Shown here piece after piece: positions 1 through 5,330 of a stretch of DNA of 15,035 nucleotides; the stretch's first letter is position 1; every line of letters starts with the position of its first letter. The notes below the pieces were generated by a model. It was not told the DNA's origin, ran no database searches, and saw nothing but the letters and a program-made list of their open reading frames with translations. The DNA is from an uncultured Collinsella sp. (lineage in GTDB: Bacteria > Actinomycetota > Coriobacteriia > Coriobacteriales > Coriobacteriaceae), in the NCBI GenBank assembly GCA_959606065.1, contig CAUHHV010000032.1:1-15035 (forward strand), read 5' to 3'. The position numbers and the translations under genes are program-made.

Positions 1-13
1 ATGGAATAGAGTG

Positions 14-48
14 AATGGGCGTGCCGTCGGCACGCCCATTGTTTTGAA
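14..48 (+). terminator. Rho-independent terminator of an upstream gene
   Basis: A perfect 12-bp inverted repeat (arms 14-25 and 29-40, core GGGCGTGCC/GGCACGCCC) closes a 3-nt loop and is followed by GTTTT. This is the usual form of an intrinsic terminator for + strand transcription, so a gene probably ends just left of the window. No coding sequence is convincing between here and 140. Confidence 0.7.
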
Positions 49-140
49 GGGAACTCATTGAGAGGCAAGGCCCTGCGCCCGGCCCCTCGGTTCCGTGACG
101 ACTCGGCCGTTCGGGTCAGGTGGGCTGGATTGAATTTGGT

Positions 141-176
141 GAATGAGGGCGCCGTTGGCGCCTTCATTCTTTATAT
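141..176. terminator. Hairpin terminator after the AraC-type gene
   Basis: A 13-bp stem (arms 141-153 and 157-169, one G-T wobble) closes a 3-nt loop. On the + strand it is followed by a T-rich run. On the minus strand it lies directly after the stop codon of the regulator (171-173), so it probably ends that transcript. The T-run is better on the + strand, so it may work in both directions. Confidence 0.6.
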
Positions 177-1175
177 ATGTTGGGAGCGCCAGGTGGTGGG
201 GGTGGTGCCGGTGTATTGCTTGAAGGCTTGGGCGAAGGCGGCCTGCTGAGGGTAGCCTAGACGCTCTGCCACCTGCGCTATCGTGAGCGTGCTATCGGCC
301 AAAAGGTCCTGTGCTCGTTCCATACGGCGTCTGCGAATGTAGGCGCCCAGGGACTCGCCAGTTTGGGCCTTAAAGGTGGCGCATAGTTTGGAGCGGCTTG
401 TGTAGAGCCTCTCGGCCACCTCGTTGATACCCACGCGTCTGCCTTTGTCGAGCGTGCGCTCAATCATTGCCGTTGCTTCTTCGGCAATGGTTATGCTGAC
501 ACGTGTGTCTGCCGCCTGCTGCGCCTGCTTGTGGGCCGCGCGCGAACAGGCGAGCTCCGCGACCATGGTCTCCACGATGCCTTGCATATAGACGTGTCCG
601 CCTACGGTGCGGGCGCGGTCCTCGTTAATCCGGTGCAGTGTGTGGCAGATGGCGGACGTCGCTTCCTCGTGCCATGGCTCGGCAAACGCCTCAAAGACCC
701 CTGCGAACTCGGTGGGATAGCGGTGCTCCAGTTCGTCAAAATATCCAGGCAAAAAGAGCACCGAGCGCGAGTGATAGAGTCGCCCTGCAAACAGTGGGCT
801 TAACTCCTCGCCACAGTTATCCTGGATAAAGCTGCACACGGCATTGTTTGGCCACGGTCCATGCAGGGGTTTAAGGTTCGCAGGCGTTATGCCGGCTTCG
901 GGCATGCACATGAGCGTGGGCGCGCTGACCTCGCTCACGCACGCGTACGGTTCGGGTGTGTATTCGGCCAGGTACATATCGTGCGTCGGGGTAATGAAAT
1001 GCTCCATGACGATGCAGGCGGGGGAGAGAGGCATGATCCATGCGCGTCCGTGCGCCCGATCGTTTGTCACCTCGCCGGTAAAGACGGCGCCCTTGCCGGT
1101 AAGCTCCAGGCCAAACTGCTCAAACTGCGGTGCGTAGAGCTCGGTTATGTCGGTCGCTGCCCGCCGTATTTGCAA
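171..1175 (-). CDS. AraC-family transcriptional regulator
   Basis: This is a 334-residue DNA-binding regulator. The last ~100 residues form the double helix-turn-helix of the AraC/XylS family. The first HTH has INEVAERLYTSRSKLCATFK. The second has IAQVAERLGYPQQAAFAQAF followed by the family's G-x-TP-xx-R ending. The N-terminal ~220 residues should sense a ligand or partner, and I do not recognise a named domain there. The start is a TTG at 1175, supported by AGGAAAGGGA six bases upstream on the minus strand (1181-1190). The gene diverges from the two ABC transporter genes, the same layout as YbtA beside YbtPQ, so it probably activates or represses that operon. Its DNA site may be the direct repeat covering its own start. 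The inducer is unknown. Confidence 0.85.
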   Translation of the reverse strand: MQIRRAATDITELYAPQFEQFGLELTGKGAVFTGEVTNDRAHGRAWIMPLSPACIVMEHFITPTHDMYLAEYTPEPYACVSEVSAPTLMCMPEAGITPANLKPLHGPWPNNAVCSFIQDNCGEELSPLFAGRLYHSRSVLFLPGYFDELEHRYPTEFAGVFEAFAEPWHEEATSAICHTLHRINEDRARTVGGHVYMQGIVETMVAELACSRAAHKQAQQAADTRVSITIAEEATAMIERTLDKGRRVGINEVAERLYTSRSKLCATFKAQTGESLGAYIRRRRMERAQDLLADSTLTIAQVAERLGYPQQAAFAQAFKQYTGTTPTTWRSQHI

Positions 1176-1204
1176 AAGCGTCCCTTTCCTTTGCAGAAAC
1201 GTCC
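1172..1204 (-). promoter_or_regulatory. Direct repeat, possible AraC-type autoregulatory site
   Basis: On the minus strand the 12-mers GGACGTTTCTGC and GGACGCTTTTGC lie 21 bp apart, two helical turns, as AraC-family proteins often require. The two copies differ at two bases. The site covers the Shine-Dalgarno and the TTG start of the regulator gene, so binding could block its own expression. This is an inference from geometry only. Confidence 0.4.
1181..1190 (-). promoter_or_regulatory. Ribosome binding site selecting a TTG start
   Basis: The minus strand reads AGGAAAGGGA six bases before the TTG at 1175. It supports this non-ATG start for the AraC-type regulator. Confidence 0.6.
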
Positions 1205-1218
1205 ACGCCTGGCTCGAT

Positions 1219-1236
1219 TGTGAGCCATGGCTAACA
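1219..1236. promoter_or_regulatory. Palindromic operator, copy 1 of a shared motif
   Basis: TGTGAGCCATGGCTAACA is an inverted repeat with one mismatched pair. On the minus strand it reads GTTAGCCATGGCTCAC, matching 15 of 16 bases of the motif before the P-type ATPase operon at 4941-4956. It lies between the divergent AraC-type and ABC transporter genes and overlaps a possible -35 (TTGTGA, 1218-1223) with a -10-like AATGAT at 1241-1246. The regulator is not identified. Half-sites resemble the GGTTAG/CTAACC of DtxR-type boxes but with wider spacing. Confidence 0.6.
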
Positions 1237-1276
1237 CATCAATGATAAGTTCATTACGGTTAACTCTCAAGCCGTT

Positions 1277-1284
1277 AGAAGGGA
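1277..1284 (+). promoter_or_regulatory. Ribosome binding site for the first ABC transporter
   Basis: AGAAGGGA stands five bases before the ATG at 1290. It favours 1290 over an in-frame ATG at 1227, which lies inside the shared palindrome and has no ribosome binding site. Confidence 0.7.
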
Positions 1285-1289
1285 ATCTC

Positions 1290-3113
1290 ATGGCAAAGGG
1301 GTCAAAAAGGGAAGGCGGCGGTATCGGCGAGCTGCTTGCATATGCCGGCGACCGCAAATTCCTAACGTATTTGGGCATGGCTCTCTCGGCGCTCTCGCAG
1401 CTGCTGAGCTTTGGCCCGTTCGTGTGCATTTGGCTTGTCGCGCGCGATCTGATCGCCGTGGCGCCTAACTGGAGCGAAGCCTGCGGCATCGCGACGTATG
1501 GCTGGTGGGCCGTGGGGTTTGCGCTGGCAAGCATCGTGGTCTATTTCGTGGGGCTCATGTGCACGCACCTGTCTGCGTTTCGCTGCGCGTCCAATATTCG
1601 CAAGACTACGAGCGAGCACCTGCTTAAGCTGCCGCTTGGCTACTTTGACACACACGCCACCGGTGAGCTGCGCCGTATCGTAGACGGATGCGCCGCCTCC
1701 ACCGAGACCCTGCTCGCGCACATGCTACCCGATATCGCCGGCGCCACCGCCATGGTCGCAGGTCTGCTCGTGCTGCTTTTCGCCCTCGATTGGCGCTTGG
1801 GCGCGGCATGCCTTATCTCGGTCGCCGTTTCGCTTGGCGCCATGGCCACCATGATGAGCGGCAAGGGCGCCGAGTTTATGAAGGCCTACATGGGCGCGCT
1901 GGTCAAGATGAACAAGACCGGCACCGAATACGTGCGCGGCATCCCCGTGGTCAAGGTGTTCCAGCAGACGGTCTACTCCTTTAAGGCGTTCCACGACGCG
2001 ATCGCCGAATACGCCGACATGGCGCAAAACTATGCGGGCACGTTCTGCCGAGGCCCGCAGGTGCTCAACCTTACCGCGCTCAATGGTCTTGTGACATTCC
2101 TGTTGCCCGTGGCGTTGCTGTTGGCGCCGGGCGAGACGGACTTCGCGCATTTTATGGCCAACTTCACGTTTTACGCGATATTTTCGGCCGTGGTGCCGAC
2201 GGCCATGACCAAGCTCATGTTTGTGGGCGAGGCCTCTCAGATGAGTGCCGATTCGCTGGCTCGCATTCGAAGCGTCATGGATTCCAAGCAGCTCTCCGTG
2301 CCTGCCCAGCCCAAGCACCCCGCCGGCGGCGACGTGCGATTTGAGGACGTGAGCTTTACCTACGAGGGTGCCGAGGCACCTGCCGTCAACCATGTGAGCT
2401 TTAGCGTTTCTGCAGGTAGCACCCTCGCGTTGGTGGGTCCCTCTGGCGGCGGTAAGTCAACCTGTGCCAGTCTGATCCCGCGTTTTTGGGATGTTTCCGC
2501 AGGTCGTGTGCTCGTAGGCGGTGTAGACGTTCGCGACATGGATCCGCACGAGCTTATGGACCAGGTCGCCTTTGTGTTTCAGACCAACCAGCTGTTCCGG
2601 CAAACACTTGCCGATAACGTGCGTGCCTCCAAGCCTACAGCTACTGACGACGAAGTGCGCGCGGCCCTCTCCGCGGCCCAGTGCGACGATATCGTGGCCA
2701 AGCTCCCGCAGGGCATCGACACCATGCTCGGCGCCAGCGGGGCGTACCTTTCGGGCGGCGAGGTCCAGCGCGTGGCACTCGCCCGCGCAATCCTTAAGGA
2801 CGCGCCCATCGTGGTGCTCGATGAGGCCACAGCGTTTGCCGACCCCGAGAACGAGGCGCTCATCCAGCGTGCCTTTAGCAAACTGGCGGCGGGTCGCACA
2901 GTCATTATGATCGCGCACCGACTCTCGACTGTAGTGGGCGCAGACCAAATCGTGGTGCTCAACCAGGGCAGCGTGCAGGAGGCCGGCACCCATGCCGAGC
3001 TGCTGTCCCAAAAGGGTCTATACGCCAAGATGTGGGCCGAATACGAACAGGCCGCGAGCTGGAAGATCACTGCTGCCGCGGATGCCGCCGTCACGAAGGG
3101 AGGCGAGGCCTAA
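1290..3113 (+). CDS. ABC transporter, fused permease-ATPase, YbtP/IrtA-like
   Basis: A 607-residue half-transporter. The first ~320 residues hold about six membrane helices. The C-terminal ATPase has Walker A GPSGGGKST (383-391), Q-loop VFQTNQLF, signature LSGGE (487-491), Walker B VVLDE (508-512) and H-loop IAHRLSTV. The D-loop reads AFADPENE instead of the usual SLD form. The next gene, a second half-transporter, starts directly after this stop codon, so the two should pair as a heterodimer in the cytoplasmic membrane. Divergent AraC control and a palindrome shared with a metal ATPase operon suggest siderophore or metallophore transport, as in YbtPQ and IrtAB, which import despite an exporter-type fold. 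Multidrug or peptide export remains possible. No substrate-binding protein or siderophore synthesis gene is seen nearby. Confidence 0.8.
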   Translation: MAKGSKREGGGIGELLAYAGDRKFLTYLGMALSALSQLLSFGPFVCIWLVARDLIAVAPNWSEACGIATYGWWAVGFALASIVVYFVGLMCTHLSAFRCASNIRKTTSEHLLKLPLGYFDTHATGELRRIVDGCAASTETLLAHMLPDIAGATAMVAGLLVLLFALDWRLGAACLISVAVSLGAMATMMSGKGAEFMKAYMGALVKMNKTGTEYVRGIPVVKVFQQTVYSFKAFHDAIAEYADMAQNYAGTFCRGPQVLNLTALNGLVTFLLPVALLLAPGETDFAHFMANFTFYAIFSAVVPTAMTKLMFVGEASQMSADSLARIRSVMDSKQLSVPAQPKHPAGGDVRFEDVSFTYEGAEAPAVNHVSFSVSAGSTLALVGPSGGGKSTCASLIPRFWDVSAGRVLVGGVDVRDMDPHELMDQVAFVFQTNQLFRQTLADNVRASKPTATDDEVRAALSAAQCDDIVAKLPQGIDTMLGASGAYLSGGEVQRVALARAILKDAPIVVLDEATAFADPENEALIQRAFSKLAAGRTVIMIAHRLSTVVGADQIVVLNQGSVQEAGTHAELLSQKGLYAKMWAEYEQAASWKITAAADAAVTKGGEA

Positions 3114-4871
3114 ATGTTCGCCTCATTCCAAAAGAAGTATTTCCTATCCGATAAAGGCGTCGCCGGCGTAAAACGCGGCATTTTCTGGACCGCGCTCACC
3201 AATCTCATTACCATGGCCGGCATGGGCTTATTGTTCCTGGTCATGGCCGGTTTTGTCGAACATCTCGCCACCGGTGCCGACCTGCCGGATGCCCTGCCGA
3301 TTGTGGGCGGCCTCCTGGTCTTTTTCGTGTTGCTCTTTGCCTCTAACTGGCAGCAGTATTACTACACCTACTGCATCTTTTACGAGGAGTGCGGCAAGCA
3401 GCGTATGGAGATCGCCGAGCGCTTGCGCAAGCTGCCGCTGTCGTTTTTTGGCCGTCGTGATCTGGCCGATTTAACCGAGACCATTATGGGCGACGTCCAG
3501 GCCATGGAGCACGCCTACAGCCACGTGCTGGGAGAGCTTTGGGGTGCCATCATCGCAAGCGTCATTGTGTTCGTGGCGTCGCTGTTCTTTTGCTGGCAGC
3601 TGGCGATTGCGGCGTTTTGGAGCGTTCCCGTGGCCTTTGCCGTGCTGTATCTGACGCGCGGCCCCATGATCCCGGTGTTCGACCATGTGCGTGCCGAGAA
3701 GGTCAAGGTTACCGAGGCGATCCAGGAGACGCTCGACTGCGTGCGCGAGATCCGCGCCACCAACCAGGAGGCTCATTATCTTGAGGGGCTCAACGCCGTG
3801 ATCGATGCCGAGGAGCGCGAGACCACCAAGGGCGAGCTCGCCAATGGGCTTTTGGTCAACTCCGCCTTTGCCATCCTGCGCCTGGGGATTGCCACCACGT
3901 TGGTCACGGGCGCTGCGATGGTCGCCTCCGGCCGGGTCGACTTTTTGGTGATGTTTGCCTTCCTGCTCATGGTGAGCCGCATCTATGCGCCCTTCGATCA
4001 GGCACTGATGCTGATGTCCGAGCTGTTTGCCGCCGAGTCGTCGGCCAAGCGCATGCGCTCCATCATGGAAGAGCCCGTGGCGCGGGGCAGCGAGCAGTTT
4101 GAGCCCGTAGGTCATGACGTGGTGTTCGATCACGTGGCATTTGGTTATGGTGCGGGCGAGGACGGCCGCGCCGGCGAGAAAGTTCTTACCGATGTGAGCT
4201 TTGCCGCCAAAGAAGGGGAGGTCACGGCACTGGTCGGTCCTTCGGGTTCCGGTAAGTCCACGGTGAGCCGCCTGGCCGCGCGCTTTTGGGACGCCACCGA
4301 AGGCACGGTCACCGTGGGCGGCGTGGATGTTGCAAGCGTGGATCCCGAGGTGTTGCTGCGCGACTACGCCATTGTGTTCCAAGACGTGTTGCTCTTTGAC
4401 GACACGGTGATGGGAAACATCCGTCTTGGTCGTCGCGATGCCACCGATGAGGAAGTGCTTGCTGCCGCGCGTGCCGCCAACTGCGACGAGTTTGTGAGCC
4501 GCATGCCGCAGGGCTATGACACCATGATCGGCGAGAACGGCTCCAAGCTGTCCGGCGGTGAGCGCCAGCGCATCTCCATCGCCCGTGCGCTGCTCAAAGA
4601 CGCGCCGATCGTGTTGCTGGACGAGGCGACGGCGAGCTTGGATGTGGAGAACGAGACCGTGGTTCAGCAGGCGCTCTCCCGTCTGCTTGCAGGTAAGACG
4701 GTTATCGTTATTGCCCACCGTATGCGTACGGTGGAAAATGCCGACAAAATCGTTGTACTCAAGGATGGTGTGGTTGCCGAGCAGGGCACTCCGGCGCAGC
4801 TCAAGGCGGCAGGTGGAGAATTCGCCCGCATGGTGGCGCTGCAAAAGGAAGCAGCTACCTGGCAGTTGTAA
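3114..4871 (+). CDS. ABC transporter, fused permease-ATPase, YbtQ/IrtB-like
   Basis: A 585-residue half-transporter that starts one base after the stop of its partner, with AAGGGAGG just upstream, so the two are translationally linked. The N-terminal membrane domain has about six helices. The ATPase has Walker A GPSGSGKST (375-383), Q-loop VFQDVLLF, signature LSGGERQR (from 479), Walker B VLLDE (500-504), D-loop ASLD and H-loop IAHRMRTV. All catalytic motifs look intact, so neither ATP site of the pair is obviously degenerate, apart from the partner's altered D-loop. The expected role is the second half of a heterodimeric siderophore or metallophore transporter. The family is certain. The substrate and direction are inferred from layout. 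Confidence 0.8.
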   Translation: MFASFQKKYFLSDKGVAGVKRGIFWTALTNLITMAGMGLLFLVMAGFVEHLATGADLPDALPIVGGLLVFFVLLFASNWQQYYYTYCIFYEECGKQRMEIAERLRKLPLSFFGRRDLADLTETIMGDVQAMEHAYSHVLGELWGAIIASVIVFVASLFFCWQLAIAAFWSVPVAFAVLYLTRGPMIPVFDHVRAEKVKVTEAIQETLDCVREIRATNQEAHYLEGLNAVIDAEERETTKGELANGLLVNSAFAILRLGIATTLVTGAAMVASGRVDFLVMFAFLLMVSRIYAPFDQALMLMSELFAAESSAKRMRSIMEEPVARGSEQFEPVGHDVVFDHVAFGYGAGEDGRAGEKVLTDVSFAAKEGEVTALVGPSGSGKSTVSRLAARFWDATEGTVTVGGVDVASVDPEVLLRDYAIVFQDVLLFDDTVMGNIRLGRRDATDEEVLAAARAANCDEFVSRMPQGYDTMIGENGSKLSGGERQRISIARALLKDAPIVLLDEATASLDVENETVVQQALSRLLAGKTVIVIAHRMRTVENADKIVVLKDGVVAEQGTPAQLKAAGGEFARMVALQKEAATWQL

Positions 4872-4879
4872 GAAGGGGC

Positions 4880-4896
4880 AAAGGGACAGTCCCTTT
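4880..4896 (+). terminator. Short hairpin after the ABC operon
   Basis: AAAGGGA-CAG-TCCCTTT forms a perfect 7-bp stem nine bases after the stop of the second ABC gene. Only a weak T-run follows (inside and after the right arm), so it may be a partial terminator or an mRNA 3' stabiliser. Confidence 0.4.
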
Positions 4897-4902
4897 CTCA
4901 CA

Positions 4903-4932
4903 TTGACAATCGGTTACTCCGCATCGTTAATT
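4903..4932 (+). promoter_or_regulatory. Promoter of the metal ATPase operon
   Basis: A perfect -35 (TTGACA, 4903-4908) is followed after 18 bp by TTAATT (4927-4932), a weak -10. Transcription would start near 4939, at the left edge of the palindrome at 4939-4958, which would let a bound protein block initiation. An alternative -10 (TAAAAT, 4970-4975) has no good -35. Confidence 0.45.
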
Positions 4933-4938
4933 TTCAAA

Positions 4939-4958
4939 AGGTTAGCCATGGCTGACCT
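4939..4958. promoter_or_regulatory. Palindromic operator, copy 2 of a shared motif
   Basis: AGGTTAGCCATGGCTGACCT is a 20-bp inverted repeat with a single mismatched pair. Its inner 16 bp match the palindrome before the ABC transporter operon at 15 positions. It lies just downstream of a TTGACA promoter and about 110 bp before the first gene of the metal ATPase operon. It is best explained as a repressor site for an unidentified regulator, perhaps metal-responsive. Confidence 0.65.
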
Positions 4959-5017
4959 AGATAGTTAGATAAAATTGAGATATTTCAAAAGCGTGCTCGA
5001 GCAAACTTGTTTACTCG

Positions 5018-5050
5018 GGTGCTGAAGCACCATGCCGCGTCCAATGCGGC
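5018..5050 (+). other. Two small hairpins in the leader of the metal ATPase operon
   Basis: GGTGC-TGAA-GCACC (5018-5031) and GCCGC-N7-GCGGC (5034-5050) are back-to-back 5-bp stems directly before the ribosome binding site at 5054-5060. They lie in the untranslated leader if transcription starts near 4939. A role in translation control or mRNA stability is possible but unproven. Confidence 0.35.
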
Positions 5051-5066
5051 AAAAGGGAGAAGCAAC

Positions 5067-5312
5067 ATGAAGAAGTCGACGTTCAATACCCTGCTTGTCG
5101 GTGGCGGTTTTCTGCTTGGCACGGCCGGCATCAAGCTGCTTACCAGCGCTCCGGTCAAGAATGCCTGCGTTCAGGGCATTGCGTGCGGCATGCGCATCAA
5201 GAACGGCTACCAGGACATGGTCGAGCAGGCCAAGGCTAATGTCGACGACATGGTTGCCGAGGCTGCTTACATCACCCAGAGCGAGGCCGCTGCTGACGAG
5301 GCAGCCGAGTAA
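5067..5312 (+). CDS. Small membrane-anchored protein, DUF6110-like, ATPase partner
   Basis: An 81-residue protein. Residues 8-25 (VGGGFLLGTAGIKLLTS region) form one glycine-rich hydrophobic segment, probably a membrane helix. The rest is helical and ends in an acidic tail (EAAADEAAE). The ATG at 5067 is preceded by AAAAGGGAGA. An upstream in-frame TTG at 5007 is unsupported. I recognise it as similar to the small DUF6110 proteins found beside P-type ATPases, from memory only. Its place 18 bp before the ATPase, its size and its single helix recall mycobacterial PacL (DUF1490) partners of CtpC, which tether and assist the pump. The His/Asp-rich C-terminal metal motif of PacL1 is absent here. 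A partner or chaperone role for the pump is inferred. Confidence 0.65.
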   Translation: MKKSTFNTLLVGGGFLLGTAGIKLLTSAPVKNACVQGIACGMRIKNGYQDMVEQAKANVDDMVAEAAYITQSEAAADEAAE

Positions 5313-5330
5313 CGCTCCCAGGCACAAACT

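Noticed and set aside
58..249. Open frame between the first two hairpins
   Set aside because: It starts at a TTG without a ribosome binding site, runs over a terminator hairpin and into the antisense of the regulator gene, and has no protein-like features.
1227..1289. N-terminal extension of the first ABC transporter
   Set aside because: The ATG at 1227 lies in the centre of the palindrome and lacks a ribosome binding site; the ATG at 1290 has a good one.
3471..4901. Long antisense open frames (also at 4965-6176, 9875-11023 and 11591-13393)
   Set aside because: They lie opposite genes with clear domains and arise from GC-rich codon use. Their translations are His/Arg/Gly-rich without motifs.
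4939..4958. Canonical DtxR/IdeR box
   Set aside because: The half-sites look similar, but their spacing is about five bases wider than the 19-bp consensus, so I list it only as an unidentified operator.
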